From Sphagnum magellanicum (lineage: Eukaryota > Streptophyta > Sphagnopsida > Sphagnales > Sphagnaceae): a stretch of DNA of 64,000 bases. Location of the stretch: NCBI GenBank assembly GCA_021904315.1, contig CM038914.1:17471065-17535064 (forward strand). Direction: 5' to 3'. The notes under the pieces are model-generated. The model had not been told where the DNA came from, ran no database searches, and worked only from the letters and a program-made list of their open reading frames with translations. Positions within the stretch are counted from its first letter, which is position 1. Each line of letters begins with the position of its first letter. Position numbers and translations under genes: made by a program. Positions 10,758 to 22,538 of the stretch are shown one piece after another.

Positions 10758-12134
10758 CTAACCATGAGCATTCATTATGTCTTGCCATATCCATTCAGTA
10801 GGTTCCCCATTGTGATGGTGAGTAACTTGGGCATCATCCAAAATTCTTTCAATAGAATGCCAAGACCTGGTGCTTGTAATGCCAGAGGCCCTGTACCTCT
10901 TGAAGGTTCCACGCACCCGCCCATAAACTTCCAACATGCCCAAGCACACCATACCCACAAAGTAATCTTGTTGCATGAGTGGCCCTACTGCAATGGCTTT
11001 CCTCTTGCTTTCTTCTTCTACCTGAGAATCAGTTGTAAATGTTGGTGTAGACACACTCCTCACTACTGCCATGGAGAAGGACCTGTCACTGCTGTTCCTA
11101 ACTATCACCGCATCCCCAACTTCTGGATAAGGAGGGCAGCGGCCAGGCATCCCTAGCTGAAACAAATGGCCACTCGGGGAAACATCCTCTAACTCATAAG
11201 CTAAAAGAATCCCATTATTCTGCCCTACCAAAGGTATCGGAATGAATTTGTGCATCAGAAGGTGAGCTGGTTTGATGTCATTCCCAGGCCACTGTTGTGG
11301 ATGTGGTTGTAAAACAACCATGCCAGTACAGCTGTGTTGGAGAGCCACAGAAGATGATGATGCTGATGATGCTGTGTTGTAGTACTTGCCTTGGAAAAAA
11401 ACTCTCATGTCACCATAGAATTCATGGATGAAAAATTGGGTGATTTTGGCCTTCCATGTCCACCTGTGCCCTTCGTATGGCTCATCAGGCTCAACAACCA
11501 CTGAATCACCAACACAAAATTCCTTTCCATGCCTCATCCAAAATGAGAATCCTTGAACTGAAGTCTGAAAAAGTGCTGAATTTTCAGTGGTCATGATCCC
11601 CATGGTGGTCCAAAAACATTGTAAGTACGAGATTGTGTTTTCTGAGATTGCTGCTTTGATGCCAATCTTCCTACCCACAATTATGCCCTTCTGTAGTAAA
11701 ACTTGCTTACATGAGCATGTTGGCAACCAGTGCACCAATTTGGAAATTGCTCGAGCTATTTCCTGAGAAGGCACAACCACCACACATGCTTCATGCCACT
11801 GCTCACAAACTGTCAAATCTTGGTCCATCACACGATGGACATCTGTGGGCAGATGAAGATATTTGTGAACCTCTTTCAAAGCTCTTCCACCCAGGAATAG
11901 ACCGTCATTGTCTAGTTGCATAGCTTTATGGATCTTTGTGAAAATCTGCCTAGCATAGTAGCTAGTGTAAGTGACTTCACTTGTCTTTTGATTGGATGAA
12001 ATGTTGACAACTCTGGAAATTTCCCTTTCAAAAGGGTAACACCAAAATATATCGTGACAACCGTGCCTCTCCACATCATCTAGAAGCTCTCCGCTCCCTG
12101 TGTGCCCGAACACAAAGTTCCATAGATTATATTC
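10758..12134 (-). CDS. TNP2-like transposase, C-terminal exon with BAH-like module
   Basis: An intact ~458-codon exon opens after an acceptor at 12134 (TTGCAG|GAATATAATC) and ends with TAG at 10758-10760. The first part (GELLDDVERHG, FWCYPFEREISRVV) corresponds to the conserved Tyr-Pro-(F/M)-E-R stretch after the catalytic core in TNP2-type transposases. Further along, FCVGDSVVVEPDEPYEGHRW followed by a beta-rich segment looks like a BAH/Tudor-type reader fold, and a second module follows (PPYPEVGDAVIVRNSSDRSF). Its phase does not match the donor of the exon ending at 14810, so at least one exon between them is unassigned. No stops or frameshifts are seen. The BAH-like assignment is by pattern only. 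Confidence 0.75.
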   Translation of the reverse strand, partial: EYNLWNFVFGHTGSGELLDDVERHGCHDIFWCYPFEREISRVVNISSNQKTSEVTYTSYYARQIFTKIHKAMQLDNDGLFLGGRALKEVHKYLHLPTDVHRVMDQDLTVCEQWHEACVVVVPSQEIARAISKLVHWLPTCSCKQVLLQKGIIVGRKIGIKAAISENTISYLQCFWTTMGIMTTENSALFQTSVQGFSFWMRHGKEFCVGDSVVVEPDEPYEGHRWTWKAKITQFFIHEFYGDMRVFFQGKYYNTASSASSSSVALQHSCTGMVVLQPHPQQWPGNDIKPAHLLMHKFIPIPLVGQNNGILLAYELEDVSPSGHLFQLGMPGRCPPYPEVGDAVIVRNSSDRSFSMAVVRSVSTPTFTTDSQVEEESKRKAIAVGPLMQQDYFVGMVCLGMLEVYGRVRGTFKRYRASGITSTRSWHSIERILDDAQVTHHHNGEPTEWIWQDIMNAHG

Positions 12135-14696
12135 CTGCAATATGCTTTTGCAGTGACAGAACTCATAATAAAAACACACTCTATGGACTAGTTTCACAAA
12201 ATGAAATATCAATGGTCCTAAGACTTTAATTTTCAATTTTGTAATATAGCTAAGCTATCAATTAGCCATAAATCAGCTGGTTGCATCAATATCATTGAAT
12301 TCTTGGAAATCAATATCATGTATCATGAAAATGAAATGAATTACTGATGGTTAGATTTTGATTCTTGACCCATTTGCAACTGGGCTACAATACACAGAGA
12401 TTCCTGTAATAGAATCTCGGCCATCTATTGAACCCCTGAGAGTCTAGACAGAAAAAAATGGTGGGCTTTTCGAATTGACCTTTAACTACTAATCCATCAG
12501 AAACAACTCTGACAGACCAAACCTGGTAGAATACCACACTGCAGAGATAATGAAAACTATGCTGACCACACAGTGAACCCTCAACAGTCCTCATGGTTTT
12601 TGCAATCTTCAAGGTTTGTGGATTTTTCTGGAAGAATCTGCAGTCCCCAAGAGCTGTGATACAACACAGCCACTTGTGAACAAAGGGTTTATCAAACATG
12701 TACCAAACAAAGACACAACAGATTGCAAACAATATCAAGTAACAAAAAAAAATTGCAGTCTGCAAGCAGGATTTATTGACCAACAAGTAACAAATGCCAA
12801 CGAAGGAAATTATAGTATGAATTGGTGAAAACTACTGATCTACATATCAAAAGCAGAAACATTATCCAACGACCAGACACAGCAAACATAATTGTGGTTT
12901 CTATTTTTTTGCAGTGCTCCAAAGATGAAATGTCCATCCTATCCCTTCAGACTAGGTCCACCAATCTCCCCAACCAGCATAGAAGGACATAAACCCAACA
13001 AACAAGAAATTTGAAAAAACACTGATGCATGGTCTCTTGCATCGCAAGAACATTCAGTTCATTCACATGTGCAGCCATGGAGAAAGTCTGCAATCTGCAC
13101 AGACACTGGATTTCTGGTGCCTTTGCATCCAATTGGAGCTATTGCCTCCTTTGTAGATCGGCAGCTACCTTCTTGTACCATGCGGGAGCATCTATGAGGC
13201 CTTAGTCTTCCCAATCAGAAACTAAAAGTAAGACATATCCTGTATAACAGTTTCAGCAAGCTAGGAGTTGAATTTGATACTCAATCGACAATGCTCAAGT
13301 GGCAACTTCGATGAACTACTTAACCTGATGATGATTAAGAATGTTGAAACCTGAGATAAAGACCACCAGATTGACATTGCATTATGCCCAAAATGACCAA
13401 GGGTGGTGGCTAACAAAAGCATTGCACCACCTGCACTTCTGCAACCAGATTGTACTGAGGTGAATGCACCTTTGCAACCAGTTTGAGCCGACATGAAATG
13501 TCCAATAGAAATCTTCTATGTTGATTCTTTGCCCCCCAAAAAAACCCTAGAGACCTTTCCTCATCTTTAGCAGCAGCAAACACAGTGCCCCAGATTCTCC
13601 CCTTCCAAAAGCAAAATGAGCTACCGGCCATGTCAAAATGCCCAACAATTTGGACAAGATCACATCTGTTTAGAAATCAAGCGAAAAAAATAGGTTCCAA
13701 AAATTCACTTGTACCAAAAGCACCACTACAAGCATATCCTAGGAACCTTCCCCAGACATCACAACAGACGGTCTTCACTGATAACAATAATGGAGGATGC
13801 ACACATCTACAAAATTGCAGACCAATCTCCAGAACAACAATCTGAAGGTAATATGACATGAATGCACACATGCAAAGGAAGAAGGAGATCTGTGAACAAA
13901 CAATCGTAGCTGCTACAGGTGAGAAATAAAGTTAATGTTTTTTCAAAGTTTTTCTTTTTGTTATTTTCTACCCAATTGAAACTTAGTACAAAAACCAGCT
14001 ACATTCGACTGATGATCACCAACCTGCTCCTCCTGCAAGGAAGTCTGGTACAGCTCCTCATGACATGAAGAGCTGCACCCCAGCTGCTGGCATACCCATG
14101 GCTGCAGCAAGTGGGTTCAGGCTAGCAGCAGCAGCATGAGCAGCTGATCAGGAGGATCAACAGCAGTTCCAATTGCAAGTTCTAGATCATTTTCTGGACA
14201 AGCTGCTTAAATTCATTCCCAGAAGAAAACGTTCTTGCAAGCCCAAATTGCAGAAAGTGCTTGAGATCAAGGCACTAGGGATGATGATGACTCTTCCTAA
14301 AGTAGCTGCTACTGTGGCAAGCACTTCGGCTACTGTCACCAAACCTCAGGACAGTACTAAAAGCTGCAGCAGGTAAGTAGACTTCTTCTTCACTTGGTTA
14401 CATCAACAACATGCACTATTGCCAAAGATCAGCCAGCTGCTGTTGCCTGCTTATTTATTGTTCAAATTTCACTGAAGCTCCGGAACAATCATGTCTACTG
14501 ACAGTCAGATCTTCTATTGCATGATCATTGACATCTTTTGATCTGCTTACCAAAACTGCAGATCCAACATCATGGAGCTCCAGGTGCATCATCAGCAGAG
14601 CTTCAAATCCAGCACGAGTCTGTATTTGGCAAACAAGATGAATTCTTTGTGCATACCCACAAGGTACAAAATCTTCCCACCATCACGGAAGCTTGT
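12135..14696. other. Transposase intron region, nothing assigned
   Basis: About 2.6 kb between two transposase exons. A 133-codon minus frame (12385-12786) and a short plus-strand frame (14173-14376) are open, but neither shows a recognisable domain. A small linking transposase exon must lie somewhere here if the flanking exon phases are to agree; I could not identify it. Confidence 0.4.
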
Positions 14697-14772
14697 TTAC
14701 GGTTTAGGATTCAGGGTTTGGGGAACCTTTATGATTCAGGGTTTAAGGTTAGGGTTCAGGGTTTGCAATCTT
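14697..14772 (+). repeat. Degenerate telomere-like repeats
   Basis: A run of variants of the plant telomere unit (GGTTTAGG, TTCAGGGTTT, GGTTAGGGTTCAGGGTTT) occurs within one short stretch just downstream of a transposase exon. It is too irregular to be functional telomere and may be chance enrichment or an old interstitial patch. Confidence 0.45.
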
Positions 14773-14809
14773 TCAAAAAGACTTATATGAGATTTGGCAA
14801 CTAGAAAAC

Positions 14810-16010
14810 CTGCAAAACATCTTGCCATCATTTTCAAAAGAAATGTTGTCACCTTAACACTAGATAGCCCAAAAAAAACAGCCTTAGAATGAATACCTGC
14901 AACATGCTCCAACGGAGATGAGTTGGGCCCAACACTTTCCTCCAAGCGCACACGCCATGCTGCTAATAATTCTCGAGCATTCTGCCTGCTTTGAAAAGTC
15001 CAGCCATAGCTTCGGCTATGGGTGTAAAATAGCCTTCCTACCTCAGTGAGCACCGCACCTATCCCACCCAAAATGGAGTCCAAGCCCAAATCTAAATGAT
15101 CTAAGACATGTGGTAAGCACCACATAACAAAGATTTGGTACTCTTCGGCCTTATAAAATCCTAGAGATTCTGCACTCCTAGGCCACCTTGCTCCAAGTCT
15201 GGCTGGACTCAAATTCTTCACAGTTTGTAATGCACCATCCAAATCCTTTATCTTCCCATTTCTTGCAGCATATTTGACCAACATGTGGACATATTTTTTA
15301 AAGACACACAATGATAAAGTGTGCATCACATCATATGTGAGGTCCTGAGAAATGTCAAAGCCATACAAATTGTACAGCCTCCAAAGACATGATTGGCCTG
15401 AAATGCCCGCTTCATGACCAACCTCATCCCTTTCCCTGCCAATTGGAAGTTCCTGCCACTGCTTCAATGCGAATGTCATGTCTGTTACACATCGCATGGC
15501 AGATGGATGCCTCCTATGTTTTCTATTGTCATGATATTCCACCAAACCCTTATTGCCGGATCGAGCACGCCATCTTGATATAACATAGTGACGTCGACAC
15601 CCAGAATACCCCCCACTTTTCACTGCCCCCACTTTACATTGGGCAGGATGATCACCGGTCCATACCATCACTATGGCCCGCAAAGTAGCCAAACCGGAAG
15701 GCAAATCATCAAACATGCATTCACTAATTAATTCTATAGGATATGCATACTGGACCGGGAATCCATCTACAAACACCCTTTCTAAGTCTGTCATGAGAGG
15801 TTTTAAAAATGCTGTCAACACGTGGGGGTCAGCTTGTTTGATTATTTTTTCTGAACTTGATGGAATGAACATAATAGGAATAGGATCTAATGTGTTTTCT
15901 CTCCCACAATTCAGTATGCTCAAATCCACTGTCCAACAATTCTTCAAACTTGTCTTTGCGGAAGAAAATCCATCCCAATGAAACATCAACCCAAAATTCC
16001 GCGGATCGCC
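14810..16010 (-). CDS. TNP2-like transposase, central catalytic-region exon
   Basis: A ~400-codon intact exon opens at an acceptor (TTTGTAG|GGCGATCC, 16010) and ends at a donor (TTTTGCAG|GTTTTC, 14810). It contains GLMFHWDGFSSA, then ADPHVLTAFLKPLMTDLERV, IVMVWTGDHPAQCKVG, SGGYSGCRRHYV and LTYDVMHTLSLCVF. This is the order of conserved blocks of the TNP2/Transposase_21 family (target-DNA cleavage in CACTA elements); the D of TGDHPA and the D and H of YDVMH sit where the family has conserved acids and His. Later blocks include RWPRSAESLGFYKAEEY and YGWTFQSRQNARELL. No stop interrupts it, so this transposase region is well preserved. Confidence 0.85.
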
Positions 16011-17769
16011 CTACAAATGCACACAAAGTATATTAGTGCATGATAAGAAACATTGCAAGTTTACTTTTACTCAAGGAAAAATATGAGGTTGCCAATTATT
16101 TAATTATGTAGTTATATAGAATCAATGACAGAATAAAATAGCAGTTGCAATTGTCACCTATGGGCTGCACCCATTACATATCACTACTCAATCCAACAAT
16201 CTGCTAGTACATCTCTAATACTTCCACAGAATTCTTCTAGTGTAAGCTCTTGTACCAGATTGCCCACAACAGTTTCATAGAATCTCCACCTAGTCAAAGA
16301 GAAAATACAATATGTGAAAATGACACTCAGAAACAGGGTAGATACAGCACTAAAATGGTGTTCAGAAAGTTGCACCAAGGATAAACCTCCAATGGATAAT
16401 ATGGCTCCTTGCTAGTTAGTCATGTCACTGGCTCATGATTTTGTAAGCCAAACTCACAGGAGCTGGTGCAAACTGGCACACTATATCCTAATATTAAAGA
16501 CCCTTCACTGAGACTCAATTCAAAGTTTAAAACCCCTAAAACAAGGCCATCAAGCTCTCTGTTCACCACAGCTAAGACACAGGTGTGACATGAAAGAATG
16601 TGGAAAACATAGTCTCATTTACGACATTACAAAGATCTACATGAGTATTGCAAAGTTTTCCATACTTACGATTTAAGTCAAGCTGAACAAAACTGAAAGT
16701 AATCTACCGAGGTTCTATAAATTTCAGATCTGACAACAAATCAATAGCAATAAAGAGAGAGAAAGAAGGAAAAAGACAAGCCAACTCTTAGAACAGCAAA
16801 AAGACTCAGGAGTGGTTTGAACAACAGTGACAGTTACACACAGGTTCAGTGACCATCAACAGGAACAATTATAATAGTGAATAGCTACCATAACATCCTC
16901 ACCAGCTCCCGGCAATGGGTTGAGATCAATGTCATCCATTCATGTAGTGAGTTTCTGTCACAAGACTGGCAGTAACAGAAGACTTAACATGATGTTGCCT
17001 AGCTCCACAAACAATAAAAGAGATATCTTTCATAAGAATAGAGAAATCTCCATTCTCACAATGAAGAAGAAACAGCAAGGTTAACTCTTCCTCAAGAAGC
17101 CACATAAAGAACCAAACAAGGGAAGACAAAAACAAACCAAAAACAAAAAACACACACCGGTATGAACAAAAGTGCCAGTCTCACACCTGTTCAGGGACCA
17201 TCAACAGTAGTAAGTATGATAGTGACTTAACTACCACAACTTCCCCACTGAGTTCATCAGCTCCCTACAGTGGGTAAAGGCCAACGACAAGCACCAACCT
17301 ACAAACTGAGTTTCTGCTGCAATTCCAGAAGCAACAGGAAGACTCAGCCATACTACTGGCCAACAACAGACCACAACAACAATGACAAGACAAAGAAACA
17401 AATAAAGACAGAAAGGGAAAAGAAAAACTCAAAGAAAGGACAAAACCGGGAAAGACTATGAACAAGTGGGCTTACAAAAATCTCCCCACTTACAAGACCA
17501 GAAACAAAATCATTCTGAAAATGCCAAAAGTAGAAATTCCAAACAGGAATTTTTCTTTAAGAAGCAACCCTCTAGTTCTCTTCAGAAGAACTTTTAAAGG
17601 GTAGCCTTTTGCCTTCAGAAAGACAATAAGACTGACCATTTGGAAGACAAAAAACTTCTTACAACTACAAAGTCTAAAAAATTTGTAATTGACTATTGAT
17701 AACCCCCAGCTTAGCAATCATTGAGATATTGGAATGAACATGAGGCATTCTAATCATTTCAATACCTGC
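16011..17769. other. Large transposase intron, left part
   Basis: AT-rich DNA with polypurine and polypyrimidine runs. One possible small transposase exon is visible on the minus strand at about 16289-16190 (RFYETVVGNLVQELTLEEF) behind an acceptor-like CTAG, but its phase does not fit the first exon directly. Otherwise I see nothing coding. Confidence 0.4.
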
Positions 17770-18740
17770 ATATTCTGGTTGAGAGCGTTTGTCAAAAATG
17801 TCACAGGATAAACCTAGGGACTTTGACTCACAGCTAGCTGCAAGAAATTACAAGAGAAGCCTTTAGATGTACAGTTCAACTCACAAGATGTTTTTGGGTA
17901 TATGCCGCTACCAAAAGAGTCTTGGTTAAGGTACATGAAGTTCACAAAATTTGGAAAATCAGGAATAAAAAGATTATCCACAAACCTATGAACCAAGTAC
18001 AATCTATGAAGCACGACAGGTCATGTGTTACTCTTCAAGAGACGCTTAATGAAATCAAACACATAGGTAAAGAGATAGAAATTAGCCAAATAAACTGCAC
18101 AATTAGTACCCATGGGGATACCAATGGATTGTCTATAAACACCCTGACCAAAACAAAGAAACAAATTGTCTAATAAAAAATCCAGCCAAGGGATCAAATC
18201 TGAAGCCTCCGTGACTTTGAAGCTATGAAGGTTTTCAAACAAATAGATCTCTGATTTATTTTTCAGCCACAAAAAGCTAAAGTTCAAAGCTGTTTTTTGA
18301 ACCATCAAAACCTTAAAACGATGAAGCTTCAGCATCCAACTAAACACTTTATTTATCAGGACTCTCATACGAGCTTTTAGATCCACTAGGTCAATTTTAG
18401 TGTATAGAGTTGAGAAATCAAAATACTGCAACAGAAGTGGGGAAGCTTTATCAATTTCAGATCTTGAAAGATTAAGTTTATTTATTACCTCCACCACTCC
18501 TGTAGAATCATTGAGAATCCAACTACTATCACAAGGAACATCTGCCTTTTTGAGTTTAGACACCCAAAGGTCATTGACCGTAGGAAAGATAGCTTTGAAG
18601 AAAGAGCACAGCCATTTAGAAACATCAGTCAGAGAAGTAGAGCTGGCTGCACAAATAAATCTAGGTATAATTGGGTTTTTATGAAACTTCCAAACAGCAC
18701 AAAGAAACAGGAGACGAGGGCCACACTAATAAAACAACAA
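17770..18740 (-). mobile_element. Penelope-like element reverse transcriptase fragment, inactivated
   Basis: The minus-strand translation reads WKFHKNPIIPRFICAA, then KWLCSFFKAIFPTVNDLW, FDFSTLYTKIDL (motif A with its Asp), YRQSIGIPMGTNCAVYLANF (motif B) and RFVDNLFIPDFPNF (motif C position), then GIYPKTSCELNCTSKG. This order and wording match reverse transcriptases of Penelope-like elements and not LTR or LINE types. Motif C has VDN where VDD/IDD is expected, and an in-frame TGA lies at about 18018-18020 between motifs B and C. No GIY-YIG endonuclease domain is visible downstream. It sits in the big intron of the transposase gene as a later insertion. Confidence 0.75.
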
Positions 18741-19136
18741 TAAAAAGAGATGGCCAAAGAAGAAAAGGGCATGCAGAAGGAGGAAAATACAGAAAAGAAA
18801 CAAACAAGGGAACAGGAAGAAAAGAGAGAAACAACATGGAGAACCCTAAGAGCATTCTCTTTGGAGAACAAAGCATGAATTGAAAAGCTCCTCATTGAGG
18901 ACTGAGACACTGCAAAACTCATTTCAAAATGCAGAAACAGCAAACAATAATCATTCATCAACAAGCAAACAACTGGTTCAAGTTTGAAGATCCAATTCTG
19001 GTCCTCAAAAGACTAATGATGGGCACTGTTTGGGCTACAATGTGTTAAGAAACTACAAAGATCACTACTGACTACTCCAAATGTGACAGAATTTGAAAGA
19101 TTGGAATTCACACGAGCTATACAAATTGTGTTAATA

Positions 19137-19320
19137 CCTGCATAATCAGGCTGAGAAAGCTTGCAAAAAAATTTACATCGTTAAAGCCATTTGTCGAATA
19201 TGGGTCATTGCTAAATCCCAGAAGATACACGAGAAGCCCATTAGAAGCACAATTAAGCTTACAGAATGACTTAGGGTATATGCCACCAGTAACAGTTGTT
19301 TATCTGGGTACACAAAGTTG
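19137..19320 (-). mobile_element. Second, shorter Penelope-like fragment
   Basis: Minus-strand reading gives GGIYPKSFCKLNCASNG followed by VYLLGF, parallel to GIYPKTSCELNCTSKG in the fragment at 17.8 kb. A shared flank (ATACCTGCATA-TC-GG-TGAGA) sits at 17764 and 19136. It is therefore a diverged, truncated second copy in the same orientation. It has no complete domain. Confidence 0.65.
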
Positions 19321-19746
19321 CAGGAATAACAGATCATTTTCCAAACCCTTCTTATGTTCTTCTGAAGCATAACTTGCAAAGAAACCTGAGCATACATTGG
19401 AGTCACTAAGAGACTCGTCCAAAACCATGACAGCTTATATGCTGTGGCTAGTAGCTCAATGAAACCAAAAAAGAACAGAAGGACCCAAGAAGAAAAGAGA
19501 AACACAAAATGAAAACCAACCAGAATTTTTTATGAAAAAAACGAAATGCCAGAGAGAGAAAAAGGAATCAAAGCAAAGGGAGGGAGAAAATTGAGGACAT
19601 GAACTTCAATAGCAAGGTTTTTAGAAAAGATACTGGGTTTTTGTCATGTGAAGCAACTAAAAGCCAATTGCTTTACACCTTGTGATGCCCCAAAAAAACA
19701 AGTTGATGAAGCAACTAGCTGCAGTCATGGGAGAGACGAAACTTAC

Positions 19747-20910
19747 TTTCAACATGCGCCTGTGAACATTGATAAGAGTCGAACACTCTGAGCATGGAAA
19801 CCTATAATAATTTGTATTTGAATCCCAATGTTGAAATAATTCTTCACACTTTTGAGTTGGAGGAAATGCTCGAAAAGAATGGGAACATTTGTTGTTGGGA
19901 CAAATCACAGGGGCTTCCCACTCCGCTTCAAGATTCCAAAATGCTTGATACTCACGAAACTTGCTACCATCAAAATGCTCCTTAATAACTTCCGGCAAAA
20001 CTTTAGGATCTTTTCCCAACCACCTATCTTTAGCTTTCCATGTCATCAACATCTTCTCACAAATGCTATTACTTTTACACAAGCTTGCTAACAAAGGTCC
20101 GATAGGCATGTAATCATAGGCTAATATGTGTTTCCTCATCTGTAAGCAAATCGGGCACCTATGAGAACAACCTGGACAATCTCTTTTAAATTTGTGTCCT
20201 GAATTAGACCCACACTCACAACGCACAACCTCAAAACCTTCATACAAATCCTCTACACTAGGGGACATCAAATGGGGAGCATGTGGTGCTTGTGTAAACC
20301 CAGTGCACAATCGCCACCTCTCTGTTGCTACAAGCCCTAACTCCCTATACAGATTCTGAAGTTGTTTCCATGAAGTTGGCAATGAAAATCCTCTAATTAG
20401 CTCAGGCTCTAAACCAACTAATGTCAACAATCTTCCAATTGGCAGGGCACCATAATCAAGTCTCCCATCCTCAAAAACATTAGGTTCCTCTTGTAATGAC
20501 CCAAACAATTTATGTAACATGTAATCTTGAAGGTTGATGGGCACTTGGCTTTCATCCCATTTTTCCTGAAGCTCCACGATTTTGTTGGTTAAGGCTTGTC
20601 TTAAGGTCACAACCTTAACTAGGCCTGCTGGATGTTGGTCACTGCACTGACTTGGCTCCCTGGATGTGGATGTTGATGAAGGTGGAGTAAACTCAGAAAT
20701 ATTTGTTGATGTATCCTGACTTGGTCCATCCAAAATAACAACCTCTTCTACCAAAGGATTTCCAAGCCTTGCAACTGGATCAACCATTTCTTGTATGTGC
20801 CGGTACATTGTCCTCCTGGACACCCTACGAGTCCCTTGGCATGTCAAGCAAGGACATAAAACTCTTATTGCAGAATTCAATGTAGGTTCATCCTCATCAT
20901 TTCCCTCCAT
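19747..20910 (-). CDS. TNP2-like transposase, N-terminal exon
   Basis: Begins with ATG at 20910-20908 and runs 388 codons to a strong donor (TTGAAA|GTAAGT, 19747). The N-terminus has VLCPCLTCQGTRRVSRRTMY, the Cys-rich 'CxxC...SRRT..RH' opening seen in TNP2-type transposases. Zinc-ligand clusters follow (CECGSN, CPGCSHRCPICLQM, CPNNKCSHSF, CSECSTLI). The middle is a Ser/Thr-rich linker. Upstream (20911-21200) there is a CT-rich tract that could be promoter or 5' UTR. The exon is intact. With the exons at 16010-14810 and 12134-10758 it forms one gene spanning about 10 kb on the minus strand, the likely source of mobility for the element. Confidence 0.8.
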
Positions 20911-22538
20911 CTAAAGTAGCCTCTTCCCAAGTGCCAGTTCAAAAATCACCAACAATCCAACCACCCAACGATCTCTCTCTCCCCAATTTTGCAAATTCTA
21001 GAAGCACCCAAAGCAGCAACAGCCCACCTACTCACCCCCTCTTTCAACTCCTCCCTTGAAGATCAAGTTCACAGCTTTGTGCAAGCTCCTCTCTGTCTGT
21101 CTCTCTTCTGTCTGCTAGTGTGTCTTGCTCTCTCTTGTTCATATAAGCTTGGAACTGGCAAGCTCTCAACTATATGCAGTTGAGCTGAGTTTTGCTTTTC
21201 TTTGCTTTTGCTTGTTTGTCTTCCTCTTCGTCCCCAGATCTCAAGTTCGGTTGTGACTTGTAGGCATATTTCTAGGGCAAGAGCTGAGGAGCAGCCTTTT
21301 CGCCAAAAAGAGAAATAAAAAACTAAAAAAATCGAAAATTCCTCTGGATTTTTTTTTTCGCCAGAAAAATAAAAATAAATGAAAAATGGAAAATTCATTA
21401 GCCTTTTCGCTAAAAAAAGAATTTTATTTTTATTTTTAAATTCAATAATGAAGTAAGTGATTTTCGAAGGGTTTTTAATCACTAGAAGTGAGGAGGGGAA
21501 AAGAAAAAATAGTGAAAATTGTCAGATTTTTATTTGTTTATTTCGTTTTTCAGTATGTATAGCCATAAAGTAAAAAGTTGATTAAGAGATTTATACTTCA
21601 TATTTGGTTTATAACTAGTTTACATTTGGCTAAATCTTCCTACGGATGATCGCCATCTTTTTAAACATATTCATATGGATGATTGCCATTTAAGCTACAT
21701 AATAAAATTCCTTAAATAATTTTTCCATCTTGCCATCATTTTCAAATGAAAGCACCAATGTTGTCTGGGGCATTGCCTCTCCAATTTAGCATAAACACAG
21801 ACCTAACCTTTCACACCCAACATCATCCACACATCAGCTTGCAGTAAAAAAATGTAATCAAGGCAATCCATTAAGGACAACTTTGTAACAAGTGCACTTG
21901 CAAAACACAAGATAGGAGTCAAGTGTTTTTAGCCTTTGTTGATCCCTTACTATGGTGCGACAGAAGCCATGACCACAGTGGGCTCTGAACTCTTTACTTG
22001 TCAGTTCATATATGTATTTATTTTCAAGCCTATTCAACTTTCATGGATAATACCTTGGATATGCAATTGATGCTAATCCAAAACACCTTAGATGCCAAAG
22101 TCAAGTGAATGTATCCCATATCCATCTGCATAGATATGGGATAGTAAAATTTCCAGTATAATATATTATGTTCCAAAAACATTAACACCTAACTATAAAG
22201 GTGCCACTAGAAAAAAAGATATAGCATGTCACTTGCCCTTCAGCTTTTGTGAATAGTTGAGTCAAGAATTTGTGTCTCAGGTCTGTCCCACCACCTATTG
22301 AGTGAATGAAATGCCAACCCTTGCTAAATATCAACTTGCTGAGTGATAAGCATATCTAAGCTGTGAAGTGGTTGAATGTAACTAATCTCAGTTTTTGAAA
22401 TATCTTGTGTATCAATACCTTGACCACTAGCCTTTTTTATACTAGGTTGTTGGTGCCAACATCAACCACCACTACCTTATGTTGAACAGATCTTGTACCC
22501 AACTTGTTTGTCACCAAGTCTTGTAAAGGGCGCCTAGA
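20911..22538. other. Spacer between transposase 5' end and coiled-coil gene 3' end
   Basis: Contains the CT-rich upstream tract of the transposase (about 20960-21130), then AT-rich DNA with homopolymer runs (21300-21550). I see no gene, tRNA or clear TE terminus. Confidence 0.45.

Noticed and set aside
15389..15981. Plus-strand frames opposite the central transposase exon.
   Set aside because: Shadows of the strongly supported minus-strand TNP2 exon.
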